This document shows positions 23,800 to 36,869 of a stretch of DNA of 64,000 bases, piece by piece. The position numbers were made by a program, and so were the translations under genes. How positions within the stretch are numbered: position 1 is the first letter of the stretch; the number at the start of each line of letters is the position of its first letter. The stretch is from Cricetomys ansorgei (taxonomy: Eukaryota > Chordata > Mammalia > Rodentia > Nesomyidae), in assembly GCA_026225945.1 (NCBI GenBank), contig JAMJFZ010000770.1, positions 1,737,501-1,801,500 on the forward strand, written 5' to 3'. The notes under the pieces are model-generated. The model saw only the letters and a program-made list of their open reading frames with translations. It had not been told where the DNA came from and did not search any database.

Positions 23800-23985
23800 G
23801 GTGGCTAGAGAGGTAGCTCATAGTTAAGAGCTCTTGGTGTTCTAATAGAAAACCCAAGTTTAGTTCTAGGGACCAATGTCAAGTAGCTCATTGTAGTCAT
23901 AAGTACAAGTAGCTCTAGTAGTTACAGCACCTTGTAACTCAAGCTTCAAGGGAATCTGGCATCTTTGGTATCTTCAAAAAAAACA
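23800..23985 (+). repeat. B2/B3-family SINE
   Basis: Starts GGTGGCTAGAGAGGTAGCTCA with TAAGAGCTCTTGG (tRNA-related head). It continues through a diverged body containing CTTGTAACTCAAGCTTCAAG, GGAATCTGGCATC, and ends with an A-rich tail at about 23977-23990. Substitutions are many, so it is an old copy. Confidence 0.85.
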
Positions 23986-23989
23986 AAAT

Positions 23990-26262
23990 CGTGTTAGTAA
24001 CTGAGAACAACTGAATTCAATTTAAGTAACACAAAATACTATGTGTTTGGTAGTGGATGGAAGTTTGGGTTATGTGGTGTCTTACCACAGGGTAGGTAGG
24101 CTACTAGAACTACCAAGTGCATATAATACGGTGCAGGGTATACAAAATTCCAGAATCCACTGAGCCAACTATTAGATATTATGGCAAAAATTTTGTTAGA
24201 GAGAGGAAACAATTGATGCAACACTTTAAGGATAGAGAATTATTAGGGAAAAAAGACTTGGAATTCCAAGTGAGGAAGAACTAAGGTACCAGCTGAGATT
24301 TGAGATTGCATATGGGATGCACTAGGAGTACTGCAGGGCACAGGGTTGACTTGGCTAGATCATAGCACTATAGCAAAGGATCGGGAAACCTGATGAAAAG
24401 TTAGAGTTGAAGAAGTTAAGCGTAGCAATAAACCTTAACACATTTTGTGTCTCTTAACAACAGCTAGGAGCTACTGCATTCTGGAATATAGGCGTGATGG
24501 CTTGTGCTTTGAGAAATGACATGGTGTACAAGGGCATGGGTTGGAGCAGAGACTCAGTGGATAAGAATTTAGTTTAAATGTTGTGTATATTTGCAGCTCA
24601 AGGGAGGGAGAATAGGACAGAATTGGGATGATTTTAAAAGCTATTTAAAAATCATTGTTCTTGTGATTTGGCAATCAAGGGAAGAGAGATAATAAATGAA
24701 AGCTGGAAGAGATCTGAGTGAATGGGAATGTGATAGAACAAATGGGATAAAGAAGTCAGGAAAAGAACTAGATAACTCTTAACCAGTGATTTACAGCTCT
24801 TATTAAAGAATGGTAGAAATGCCACAAAATGCAGACTTATTGCTTGAGGAATGTGACTCTACTCCATTAACCAAAAATTCTGGGACCTGATAGGAACCTT
24901 GGCTGTGCTGTCAACTGGTTTGAACTGATAAGCAATTATTAAATTTTTCTGAATTCAATATCTTTGGAGGCAACAATGTCCTTATGGTTATGAAGAAACT
25001 TATATCAAGCACAATATTTCAAATAATTTCCATGTTTATATATAAATATATTTGAGTTATATAATTTATGCATTTATTCAGACTATTTATAAAACATTCT
25101 TATCTACATTAGTTTTCATGCACAAATATAATAAGTATAAATAATGGAAATAACATTTAATATCCTTGGTATATGAGGATTTCCTTGCAGTTATTTCTGA
25201 CTTTTACACAGTTAAATAACTATCATGGGGTGATACATCTTTGTAAGAATATTATACTTTCTGGATTTAGATAACCTGACTACTATTTGACCTGCTTTTC
25301 CATCCCATAGTTATTTCTATTAGACTGTTGAGTCAATTTTTTTTTTGCAGTCTTATTTTTGTGGATTCATTCTTTGATTTTTCCTCTCTTAGTCATTTTC
25401 TATTCTTATTTCTTTCTTCAAGCCTTACCCAGTGTTCTTGAACTGCTATTTTGCCTGTCTAGTCCCACTTGGATTTACTCTCCTCTTCCCCTCTCTTTGG
25501 CTTCAAGTCAAAGGCATAGGGTACCTAAGATCACTGCCAGTCTTTAATCTTCCTCTGCACAGAGATACCATACGAGCCAGACTCTGGCTTGTACATTTCT
25601 TCATTTTATGCCTTTCCTTCATGGTACTGATACTGCTTGTAATTTTGGATTAGGTTTACCAGTACTAGTTTATTCACTCTACATGAGCTTTGGGGGGACT
25701 CTGCTCTTGCAGACTCATCTGTTTTAGACAAATACATCTTGTATTACTCCAAGTGATATATAAAACTTAAAGATTTTTCTCTTATAGAAAGTGCCAGATA
25801 TTCGTATCATTTTTCTCAGTCTTACTGGCTGAGGTGTATACTACTCTGAAGTTCTACCATGGAGACCCTCACACCTCGGATATGCTCATTACTGCTCTTG
25901 AACAATTAAAAGATCATATTTATAATTTTTTTACATAATTTTCCCCATAACAAGAAAAGGAAAATATATTTATGTGGCATGTCTTAGATTTGCAAAGAAT
26001 ATACTTTCTGCACATGCTTCTAAAAGTCTTCAGTGTACTTTGAGATGTAAAGCTAAATCCAACCTCCCATGCCTCTTGGTGTTCTAACTCCACCCCCAGC
26101 CCAAACCCGCTCTGCTCTCTTGGTCTTTGTCACACGTTATCCCATCTGATCTTGTGAGCTATAATGTTCATGGTTTTGTGGTGAGTGACCAATGCCAAAG
26201 CCAAGGAATTAGAGTCCCCTGTGTCCCTCATTTGTATGCTTTTTCTCCAAGAAGATTATTTT
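23990..26262. other. Intron 2, no exon or named repeat
   Basis: Long AT-rich stretch without recognisable SINEs or LTRs. Possible diverged repeats cannot be named. A T run occurs at 25339-25347. Confidence 0.5.
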
Positions 26263-26265
26263 TGA

Positions 26266-26420
26266 AGATTGTTTTGTTTTGTTTTTGAAACAGCATTTCT
26301 CTGTTGTGACTCTGGCTGTCCTGGAACCCACTCTGTAGACCAGGCTGGCCTTGAACTCTCAGAGATCTGCCTTCCTCTGCCTCCTGAGTTCTGGAATTAA
26401 AGACAGGACCACTGCCTGGT
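26266..26420 (-). repeat. B1 SINE
   Basis: Reverse-complement B1: TTTGAAACAGCATTTCTCTG, TGTCCTGGAACCCACTCTG, TAGACCAGGCTGGCCTTGAA, CTCTCAGAGATCTGCCTTCC, TGGAATTAAAGACAGGACCA. It is fairly well preserved. Confidence 0.95.
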
Positions 26421-26499
26421 TCTTTTTGAGAATTTATAATAGAAAATAAGACTTCTTTCTACACTCCATGTCATGCCCGAGTATCTGTTGCTTTCCATA

Positions 26500-27060
26500 A
26501 GTCTTATGGTTTTAACAGTATAGGTGAATTTTATTATAGTTCTGGAGGTTAGAGGGCTGACCTGGATCTGCCAGGACTGAGGCATAGGCAGACCCTTCCT
26601 TTATGGAAGCTCTATAAATGGTTGGCTTCCTGGTTACTCAGTGTTGAGAGAATTTAGTTTCCTGCACTTATGTGACTGAGGTGTTTGCTTTCCCTCAGCT
26701 AGCCTACTTAATATCTGAGAATCTTTTCTCCAGTTTTTATGCTTACCCCTGGCAACATCTCTGAACCACCAACAGGATGTCCAGTCTTTCTCATGCTGAC
26801 ATTTCTGAGTGTTTTCTCTTGTCACCCTTCTCTCCTCATTATGCTGACAGTTTTCCACTTTTAAGGACCCATGTGATTAGGTCAGACCCACTTAGATAAC
26901 CCAAGGTGACCTTTTCATCTCAAGACACATCCCTTTAACCAAAACACTGATGTCCCATTTGTCATGGAAGGTAATCTATTTATAATTTCCAGAACCAAGA
27001 AAATGGATAACTTTTGAGGACTTTCTGGTCTAATCATCCTACTATAAATTGCTGTGTATA
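26500..27060 (+). repeat. Ancient mammalian LTR-type repeat (MaLR-like)
   Basis: Blocks such as TTTTATTATAGTTCTGGAGG, CTTTCTCATGCTGACATTTC, CCACTTTTAAGGACCCATGT, GACCCACTTAGATAACCCAA and TCTCAAGACACATCCCTTTA follow the order of an old placental interspersed repeat of MLT/MaLR type. It is heavily diverged, which fits an insertion older than the rodent radiation. The exact family is not certain. Confidence 0.5.
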
Positions 27061-27399
27061 TGATTGGTAAGAGAGAGGTTCTATGTCCATCAACACCCAC
27101 TGCTACTAGGTTTAATCCAATATATCACTGCTGAGCCTTAACAGGTGATGATGTTGTAGGAATTGTTTTGTACTGTGCATCTTTCTTGGAGTGACCTGCA
27201 GGTCCAGCACACACTTTGAATCAAGAGATGTACAAGGCTGCCACTTTTGACAATGTGATACCTATAAGACACAGGATCTCGTGTCTCAAAGGCTCTGTCA
27301 GTCAGCCCCTCTGCACCTGGGCAGTGAGACTCAAGACTATTTTTGTCCATATGAGGAAAGAAGTTGTTTTTTTTTCCTGTTCTTCTTTTGAGAGACATT

Positions 27400-27690
27400 C
27401 TTTTAAGGATTTATTTATTTATTTATTTATTATATTTATTTTTCTTCTCTCATACAACTTATACAATATACCCCAACCACACTCCTCCCCTTCCTCTTCC
27501 CTCCCAGCTCCCCCTTCACCTTCCTTCTTCCCTAGATCTACCCCTATATCACCATCCAAAACCACCCCCCTGCTTCTCCCCAGAAAAGAACCTTCCCCCC
27601 AGGGTTACAGCACAATCAAGGCATGGCATAGCAGGATGGAATGAGGCCAGGCACCAACCCCTACATCAAAGGTGGGCCCCATATTTTAAT
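27400..27690. mobile_element. Pyrimidine-rich L1-associated fragment
   Basis: TTTA units followed by a C/T-rich stretch and CTTCTCCCCAGAAAAGAACC, then AAGGCATGGCATAGCAGGAT. A clearly related copy lies at 36870-37240. This text is common in rodent L1-derived repeats, probably from the 5' region. Here it abuts an antisense ORF2 piece, which is not the normal L1 order, so either an L1 inversion or two separate insertions are possible. Confidence 0.55.
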
Positions 27691-28265
27691 TGGGTTGTTT
27701 TTTTCTTGATGTCTAGTTTCTTGAGTTCTTTATATATTTTTTATATTAGCCCTGTATTGGAAGTGGAGTTGGTGAAGATTTTTTTTTCCTTTCTGTAGGC
27801 TGTCATTTTGTCTTATTGACAGTGTCCTTTGCCTTACAGAAGCTTTTCAGTTCCATGAGGTCCCATTTATTAATCATTGATCTTAGTGCCTAAGCTATTG
27901 GTGTCTGATCAGAAAATTGTCACTGTGCCAATGCCTTCAAGGCTTTTCCCCACTTTCTCTTCTATTGTGTTCAGTGTGTCTGGCTTTATGTTGAGGTCTT
28001 TGATCCACTTGGACTTGAGTTTTGTGCATGGTGATAAATATGGATCAGTTTGCATTTTTCTACATATAGACATCCAGTTAGACTAGCACCATTTGTTAAA
28101 GATGTTTTCTTTGTTCCTTTGTATATTTCTGTCTTCTTTATTGAAGATCAGGTGTCTATAAGTTTTTACATTTATGGCAAGATTTTCGTTCTGGTTCCAT
28201 TGATCAACATGTCTGTTTTTATGCCAATACCATGTGGCCATTATCAGCTTGAACAAATCCTGGAA
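27691..28265 (-). mobile_element. L1 ORF2 fragment
   Basis: The + strand is the antisense of L1 ORF2: TTTCTTGAGTTCTTTATATA, TTACAGAAGCTTTTCAGTTC, CATGAGGTCCCATTTATTAA, TTGATCCACTTGGACTTGAG and CATTGATCAACATGTCTGTT. Plus-strand open frames here (for example 27877-28086) are antisense readings. The element lacks both ends and the frame is decayed. Confidence 0.93.
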
Positions 28266-28496
28266 TAATCAGTTCAATTATTTCTGAAATGGACATAATT
28301 TTTACTCTGGGGAGAATTACCAAAAAGTTATTTAAATCTTAAAGGTGCTTAATTTATCGGAATACTCAAATTTTATTAAAACAATGCACATTTGTAATAA
28401 AAGGATCAGTGAAAACAGTGTATGTAGAAGTGTCATGTTCTTACCACAGAAATGATTAACTGTGTAAGGTATAAATATACTAACTGCTACCTATAT

Positions 28497-28560
28497 TATA
28501 GGTATATAATATATGTATATATATATAATATTTATAATGTATACAATGAATATATAATTT
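28497..28560. repeat. TA-rich low-complexity tract
   Basis: Irregular TATATA/TAATAT units without one clean period. Confidence 0.8.
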
Positions 28561-28730
28561 GTAAAGTCAAAGAAGGTCATTATATTTCATGTGGAGAATA
28601 GGTCCCAACCAAGGCTCAGACCTTCTGAAGTTCAGCATCATCCTGTCATGTCTCTATGAAAGACTCATGCTGACATTCACTGGGTGAACCCAGTCCTCAG
28701 TATTTTCCCCATGACTCAAATGTTTGTTTG

Positions 28731-28887
28731 CTCTTTTTTTTTTTCTTTTTTGTCGTTGTTTTTTTGTCCTGGAACTCACTCAGTAGACCAGGCTGGCCTT
28801 GAAGTCAAAGAGATTTGCCTGCCTCTGTCTGCCTCTGCCTGCCTTCCAAGTGCTGGGATTAAAGGCATGCAGCACCACTGCCTAACT
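28731..28887 (-). repeat. B1 SINE
   Basis: Reverse-complement B1 following a T-rich tail: CCTGGAACTCACTCAGTAGA, CCAGGCTGGCCTTGAAGTCA, AGTGCTGGGATTAAAGGCAT. It contains a short extra CTGCCTCTGTCTGCCTCTGC duplication. The flanks TGTTTGCTC and TGTTTGCTT are probable target duplications. Confidence 0.95.
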
Positions 28888-31800
28888 TGTTTGCTTGTTG
28901 TTGATGTTAGTTTTTTATTTCTAACTTTGAGATAAGTTTTTTTCTGGATTATTCTTTGTAGTCACTCAGGCTAGTGACTTGCTCACACTAGGAACAGATG
29001 ACAGAACTCTCAGAATGCTACCAGGCTTTTCTGCCCACATTCCATGCTCACCTAGGACCTTGTCCACTGAATGCAATGGCAGACTCTCCATGCTCTTTAA
29101 ACTACTATTAACTCTCCTTCCACTTTATCTTCTTCAATACCTGAGCACATGTAATTTGTATTGAAATAAGTTAAACATATGTGTTATAATTCCTTCTTTC
29201 TGGTTAATAATAGCTCCTACAGTTAACCAGTGTAAACTTTAGGTGTATACCTTTGTATTTTCTTATAAATACATGAATATTTGTCATAGTAACTACATCC
29301 AAACACAAACAGAAAAACATGCACATAGGTCTCCTTCCTTCCCTTCTTCTTAATTTCTTAATAATCTTATTACTTTATACTAAAAATAAACTAGTAAAAG
29401 AATTTCTCTGAGTAGTGACTTGGCATATTACATTTTCAAACTATCAAAGGATTTACATCATGGTGTTCTTATTTTATCTTCTTGTGTATGTGTGTTTGTG
29501 CATTTTATTGGTTTTGTTTGTTTGCTTGCTTTGTTTTGTTTTACAGGAGTTTGTATTCTAGGCTCTAGTTTAAAATTATCCACACACTCAAAGCAAGTTT
29601 CCATACACTGAGGTGCACACTGCTTTCTGGCACTCTGGGTTTTGCACATTCATATAGACATTTCCACTTGCATAAGTTGGCTTTGCAGATATGCATGAGG
29701 GAGTTCTTAGCTAGCAGGAAGGGATAGTAAAGCAGCTCTAGTTTTCTGATCTTAGCAAGGGGAAGCTTCAGATCAGTGGAACTAGGAGAATGATAGCCTT
29801 TGTCCTTTGGGAAATTTAGCTCCCAAAGTTAGTCTGGAATTCAGGACCCAAATCACACCTGAAAGAGTGAAATCTACTACTTTTGGGACTGGGAGTGCCA
29901 GAGAGATTTCCTGTGGAGTTTTTAGGTGTCTGCACAGGTGAATTCTCAAGCTATTTTCCATTAACTCTTAAATTGATAAGGATAGAGAGCTGGAAAGGTT
30001 ACAAATCTCATTTTCTCTAGAAAAAGACTGCTTTGTCTTTTTAAGAATCAAATTTCTTGGCAAATAAGAAGCTGTATCTTGTAATAGAATTCACTCTTCC
30101 ATCTATTCCAAATCATTTTACTTGGGGTTGGGTTTTAAAGGGAAGAGAAGAATAAGGACTTTATAAGGGTAGTGACTGGGCTGACCTTGCACCACCTCAG
30201 TCTTTGCTCAGGCTGTAAAATAAGTGTCACTGCTCCAAGCCCTATCATAGTAATTATCTCTGAACAGTTGCTGGTTCAAATGCCAAATTATTCCTAGTAG
30301 GCAGTTACCCACCTGAGTTTGCCAGATCCATTATTTTATCAAGAAATTTCTTAAGAAAAGACAGGTTAAAATTTTTTAAAGAGGTTGATAAGTATTACTT
30401 CAAATCTCTCTTATGGGAAAGCAGTAAATATACATTTGTTACTAAGTTCATGGGGAAGAGTGAACAGTCAAAAATCAGAAAATCAAAACATGGTAAGTGT
30501 ATTTCCTAATTGATCATTACTGTGCCCTCAAAGCTACCATTATCTGCTGTGCAAAACAGTTCCATAAAACTAGTTATTTTTCTAAACAAAATGACTTGGT
30601 CGTTTAAGTCTTTTTCTCTACAAACTACAAAGCACAAGTTAAAGACTTTTATTTTCTCAGTCAACACCAGTAGTTACATAAGCTCTAACAGATGTTTTGA
30701 CCTGAAAATAATTCATTTGTTTCAAGAAAAAAAATATCTGATATGTGGATAAAATTCTCCCAATTGCCTTCTTAGATGGATAGGAGTCTTAGATAAAATG
30801 CGGAGTTAGTAACACAAAAGAATAGCTAGAATAATCAACTTACATTTCCATATGCTTTGTTGGAATTATTTTCATATATATGAATTAAATTTTCATAACT
30901 TTTATAAAGCAGTGAAGATAATTATCTGCCAGTCATACTGAGAAATCCAGAGTAGAACTTTGCCCGTCCTAAAATCAATATGAGAATTATCTTGAAGCAC
31001 AATATTAAAATGAAATTACATAGTTAGGCAAAATATTTTCAAGATTTTTAGAGAACTGAAGTGGAGACATAATTTTCAAGGGGCCTCATTTTACATTTTA
31101 AGATAAAATTGCCTTTTTTTTTTCATCCTAAGAAAATCAAATGTTGGTTTTCACTTATGCCCCCTTTTGATGAATGTACATAAAAGCATAAATACTGGAG
31201 ACAGAATCCTTTCTTGACGTAATGTTTAAAGAAGTCACAATAACAGAAATTACTGGTACGCAATTACATGGCATATCAATACAGAACACTGTCTTAGTTA
31301 TAAATGAAGTCTCTCATGGGAATGCACTCTGCATTACCTATTTTTTATCCAAATAAGAAAAATCCTTCTGAGTCAGCAATGGAAGAAACCTGCAATCCTC
31401 AGTTCTCCTTGTCTACTAAAGTAAAATAAAAAATAATAAAGAAAAATGTAGGCAGGGTGTTGAATCTGTGTACTTGCTTTTCTCATGAATTGAGACTTTC
31501 CTTATTTGCCTGTGATGGATTTTTGGCTCTTATGAATGTCACATTAGAAACTCTGTCTTTGAAAGTGGTCATAAAGGAAACTCTAGAAATTCAGTTACAC
31601 CAATTTTAATATGTGTGTGGCTTCTTTGTGATGAAAGCAATATGAGCCTAGAGAAATGCAGAGTTAGGGACATCCACAGAAAACTGAGCACTGTCTCATT
31701 ATGGAGGTTTGCTTTATCCCTTGAATGAATGTGCTGGACTTGTTATGAAGGCTCTGGGGACATTCTGAATAATTTTATTCATCAGCCTGCCTTGGATTCC

Positions 31801-32330
31801 TGAAATTATCTTTCTGCATTTCAGATGGCTTTGCTAACAGGTGACATTATTTTAGGACACAAATGGCATAATACTAACCTGTCATAGAATAGAGTTCACT
31901 GAGCTGAATAACCTCTCCCTCCCTTCAGAAGCCAAGTGGCTGGTTTGGATGGGACCGCATTGGATAACGCACAGGAGCAGGAAATAATAAACAAGTACTC
32001 TCTGTTTTAACCATACTTGTTCCATATTTTGGGTCTTTAGAAGTTACTTAACTTCTTTGATACTCAGTTGAGTTAAAATCATGAAGCATTTATTAAATAT
32101 TTATGATGGATTATCTAGAGAAGGATGGGGATGACTTGCATTTGGATTGAGCTTCCTTGGAGGCAGAAGAACTATCTGAGGATGGCTGAATTTGGTGGCT
32201 CCAGGTTCCATAGAGGACTCGAAATACTTCCTTTCCTGCAGCTGAGTGATGAAAATGGAGATCCTATGACCTTCGGCTCACCTTGAAAACTCCACTTTCC
32301 TGGAGGGTTTTAAAAACTTTTCTTCCATAA
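28888..32330. other. Intron 2, long stretch with few recognisable repeats
   Basis: About 3.4 kb in which I recognise no SINE, LTR or L1 piece. Such a repeat-poor span inside a repeat-rich intron is a reasonable place to look for conserved noncoding elements, but conservation cannot be judged from one sequence. Confidence 0.45.
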
Positions 32331-32359
32331 ATTATTGCTGTTCTCTGTATCTTCCAGTC

Positions 32360-32400
32360 CTCTCACTTGGGACTAAACATTCCAACATATGAGTCCATGC
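32360..32400 (-). repeat. End of a rodent interspersed repeat, inverted relative to 32818-33180
   Basis: Positions 32367-32398 are the exact reverse complement of 32819-32850 (32 of 32 bases). This is the recognisable edge of a repeat whose longer copy follows in the opposite direction. Confidence 0.75.
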
Positions 32401-32817
32401 AAATGTTGTGCACTTCATGTGTAGATTGTTTTCCACATAAACTCCTGGAACAACTTCCCAGAAGTTGTCTCTGGAAACTGCCCAAGGAAGATTATATTTA
32501 ATTACTGCCCAGTGCCTACATGCTATTATAACAGACAACACTATTTTATAAAATTGAGTCCTTAATTTCCCAACAACTCACAGATGGCTCATTGAAAACA
32601 CACACACAAAATTTACCTTGTAGCTGTGTGGTTATCAAGAACTGAATAGTCTGCATACCTCGCTGTATGGAAAGGGAAAGGACAGCTAATGGGTAGAGAG
32701 CATGGGAACCCTGAGCTTGAAGAACAAGAGATGAAGACTGTTGTATGGCAGAACTGGGAAGAGAATAGCATTTTTTTTAAAAGGTAACCTCATGTGAAGT
32801 GTAGTTGTTTGCAAGAG

Positions 32818-33180
32818 AATGGACTCATATGTTGGAATGTTTAGTCCCAAATTGGTGGAACTATTTAGGAAGGATTAAGAAGTATGTCATTGTTAAGAGG
32901 ATGTACGTTACTGAGAGTGGGTTTTGAGATTTCAAAGGCCCATGCTATCCTTAATCTCTCTTTCTGCCTGCTTCCTATGGATCAGGATGTAGCTCTCAGC
33001 TATTTCTCCAGTACCATGCCTGCCTTCCTTCCTGACTGCTTGCTGCCAACCTTCCAGCCATGATGATAATGGGCTAACCCTCTGAAGCTGTAAACAAACC
33101 TCCACTTAAATATTTTCTTCTATAAATTGCCTTTGTCATGGTGTCTTTTCATAGCAGTATAACATTAATTAAGACATGGA
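32818..33180 (+). repeat. Rodent interspersed repeat (family not named)
   Basis: Text runs GTCCCAAATTGGTGGAACTA, GGGTTTTGAGATTTCAAAGG, GATCAGGATGTAGCTCTCAG, GCCATGATGATAATGGGCTA, TTGTCATGGTGTCTTTTCAT and ends AATTAAGACA. The same family is seen in diverged form at about 51545-51955. An A-rich GAAA run follows at 33187-33232. Confidence 0.7.
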
Positions 33181-33239
33181 ACAAATTAAAAAAAAGAAAG
33201 AAAGAAAAAGAAAAAAGAAAAAACGAAAAAAATTAATTA

Positions 33240-34400
33240 CAATAACAGATCCTATAAGCTTATTGTAAATTTGAAATAAGAGAATGGTAATACTCTTCAC
33301 ACTTAGTATTTGCTATATGCTTATTGCACAGGATTAAATCTTGTAAATCATTCTGCCACACTAAAGATGAAGACAAGCATCTGCGAGAGATTAAATGAGG
33401 TGTTTAAGATCTCACATTGTCTGATATCCACACTGCACAATCCTTTATTCTTATGAACTTAGACCATTCAGAACAATGCACCAAATAAAGGATGCACAAA
33501 AACATTAAATCTATTCCCTGCAACTTTGAATGACCATATGAAGTATCAAGTTACAATTATTAAATACTGTTTTCGTGTGTGAAAGTTCAAGATGCAGAAT
33601 AGTAAGGAAAAGGAAGGAGAACTGTTTGGGATGAAAAATTGGTTCTGTTTATTTTGAACTGTGTGATTTGAGGAAGTAAACTGACTTTCTTGTGCATCTA
33701 TTTTCTCCTTATATTGTTATTGTGAGAATAAGGACCCAGGAAAAAATCCCTGGCATATACTGTGGGCTCACATAAGCTACTCTTCTTACTGTCCATCTTC
33801 TGAACTGATTTACATATCCAATTATGTTGTATACTCCTTAAGCACAATAATATTTTTATAATATTGTACTTGAGGACTATAGATTTATTTGCTACAAGAA
33901 TAAATGGCTGTGTTACAAACCACTCCTAATTCAGTGGCTTATAACAAACAAACATCTATTTATTATTGTTGAAGATTCAGTCCAACTATAACAAAGCCAG
34001 AGTCCAGACTTCAGGCTGACTCCGGTTAACATCATGTGATTCCCAAGTTCTCCAGAGCTTGCTTTTGTAATAGCAGATAGCTGGAAGGATAAAGCAAGAA
34101 GAAATATGTGTGGTCTTTCAGACCTCTGATTCAGAACTCCTAACTTGTATAGTATAACATCATATCTATGGAGTAAAGGAATCACCAGGTAAATCTATAT
34201 ACCTGAGAGTATGATTCAAGCGAGTATTCCATCAACAAGGGGATATTTCACAAGGCCCCCACTTAGATAAAATGATATTGGCCACCAAAAGCTGTTTAAA
34301 GAGGGAGAAACAGTCTTTTCCAGCAACAAGCCCCTTGATAGGTTATCCAATTCTAAGTGGTCAGTCTAAACACATGTATATACCAACGACAATAAATGGG
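33240..34400. other. Intron 2; possible old repeat at about 33890-34110
   Basis: No exon was recognised. GCTGTGTTACAAACCACTCC followed by TCAGTGGCTTATAACAAACA looks like an ancient mammalian interspersed repeat, but I cannot assign the family. Confidence 0.4.
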
Positions 34401-34407
34401 CTCCAGT

Positions 34408-34441
34408 GGTGTGTGTGTGTGTGTTATGTGTGTGTGTGTGA
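34408..34441. repeat. TG microsatellite
   Basis: Two TG runs separated by a TTATG step. Confidence 0.93.
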
Positions 34442-36869
34442 CAATAAAATTATAGATGAGGTCATAAATTTGAAATCGAGTTGGGGGGTAGGCAAGTTGG
34501 AGGGGAGAAAAGGCCCTGTAAATCAGAAGAACTGTACTTAGATATGCCCAGTCTTTCATTTATGTACCTACTAAATAATCCTTCTGCAAATGGTGCTAAA
34601 GATCCCACAGATCATAGCAGCAGATAAAACCAATTACTGGTACATGTTAGAGACAGTTCAATAGTTCCCTAGTTCTAGATACCATTTAGTAAATCATTTA
34701 TTCTTTCTTAAATTATTATTGAATTTTCACATGTTTTCTACCTTAAAAGAATACTTTATGGGGAATAATGTGTTTTGTTCCTTGAATAAGTTATTCTTCT
34801 GAAGATGATAATAAGTTTCTTCTGAAGGCTTTAAAAAATACTGGAATTGATCAAGCTACAAAATATTATTTAGATTTCTGTTTTTCAGATTTTTGAACAA
34901 CAATTTTCACATTACTTAAAAAAAGAAAATGTTAAAAGTTGTTCTAACTGTCATCAAACCATTGGTTGGAAGGTCAAGCCCCTTGGAAAAACTAGTTGGT
35001 ATCATAGCTTTTGTTCACATAATATAAACTGGGGCTTCCTGGTTTTGTGAGGAGCAGAAGATCCTTTGGGGATTAGTTTATCCATACATTTTGATTGACT
35101 TTGAACTCTTAAATACAGTTTGATTGGAAGTTCATATGGGTATGAATAGATATATCTATTTATTTTATTTTATGTGTATGAGCCTCTGGGTTTGTCTGTG
35201 CTTATCAACTTAAGGTTCAAATGGTACCTCCAGGATCTAAACTCGACTAAACACTGGGGTAGCCCCAATTCTGGTCCTCATCTGCTGACTAATACAACTT
35301 TAAATATTAATACCTAATATCACAACACCTTGTCCACTAAAAAGGATCTCTATTAGAACCAAGTCTGGTTGCCCCTGAGTAGCCTTATTCAAGTACCATC
35401 TTTGTTCTGAGCCAATCATAATAGTGAGTAAATGAAATGTTCTAATTGGTTTGCTCTATTCATGTCACCAGCATAAATATCACGGAGCTGAAGTCACTTT
35501 CATATAGGCACATTGTCAAGATAAGGAAAGGAAGGAATAGGAGAGCAGTGGGGAATGTTCAGGCAGTATGGCACATATGCAACAAAAGAGTCTCTTATTC
35601 CAAGAGAGAAGCTCATGGGTGGATTCTTTATTTGAAGATGCTGAGGAGACAAAATTTTGAAAATGATGTAAACGTCAATTATTTACTAAAAAAAATAAGA
35701 AAATGCTCACATTCACACACACAAAAAACATAGCCTAACTCACAGGCCCCCAATACTCAAAGAGAAATCTTAGTTTCACAATCTCAACTATTTTAATACT
35801 CAGACAATGCAGACTAGTAAGGAGCAAAGTCTTGATTCTCAAAATGAGAAATGCATCTGTATATTTCTTCTATCATTAAAATCATTCTGTAAAGATGACA
35901 TTGTCCACTTTCTCATTAATATTACACGACTGTGAAAACCAAAATCATTGCTCTTACATATTTGTTTGGATAGAATGATGCTGATGTTCTTAAGATAGAT
36001 AGTAAATGACCATTTTATCCAGAAGGTTTCTTGTAGAAGTGGGGAATTAGATATGCAGAGATGGGAAAAATGAGAAGGCCCTGGTATGATCTCCATCTCC
36101 TTCCACTTTATCATGGATTACATTTCCTTATGAACTCCTTCTCGAAAGAAAGCTGAAATAAATAATAAGCTCTCTGGTCTATAGAGTCTGGCTTCACATG
36201 GCAAGACTTTCTGATGGAAAGTGGATTGCAGTTCTGATGCGCTTCCTTGTGATTGTCTTCCTCAGTCTCTACTCTTTACCAAGTGGCACATTTGTGTTTA
36301 TTGTTACCTGCTTTTTGTCCAGTTATGTGTCCTTATTATGATTTTTTTTTAAGTAAAAAGGCAAACAAAGAAATTTACAAGATTTCCTAAGGAATATCTT
36401 AGCTAATTTGCTTCAAGTATTTTTCTGAACTTTTTCATTTCCATGGCAAAATAGATAAGCGAAAATTCATACACATAAAAGTCTTCCCCAGTGTCCACAG
36501 AAAGCACAAAAGGAATCAGAAAATATCCAGAGTCAAAAGACAATAATCTCAGGCTTCACATATTCCATGCTGTGGACTTGGTGTTTATAGGGGTAGGTTT
36601 TTTAACTGAAGAGTCATGTTTTCTTTAATTTTTAAAAAATTTCAGTCATTTTGGTCTTCTAACTTTGCCAGTTGGCCCAAGTTACATTTCTAGATATGGA
36701 AACCAAAACATTTGTCATGAATAAAAAATAGAGCAAGAAGTTAACAGCAGATTAAATCTCAGAAGAATAAAGTAGTGGATTTGAAGGTGAAGCATCAGAA
36801 ACCATCTAAATTTAAAAACTGCATTTTTTTAATTAAAAAAGAAGGAATAAAGCAATGGTTATTTGTAAA
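34442..36869. other. Intron 2, mostly unassigned
   Basis: A weak B3-like block may lie at 35160-35325 (minus strand; TTTTATGTGTATGAGCCTCT start, a short TCATCTGCTGAC end). Otherwise no named element and no exon. Confidence 0.4.

Noticed and set aside
27216..28268. Several plus-strand ORFs up to 144 codons
   Set aside because: They are antisense readings of L1 ORF2 and the adjoining pyrimidine-rich repeat.
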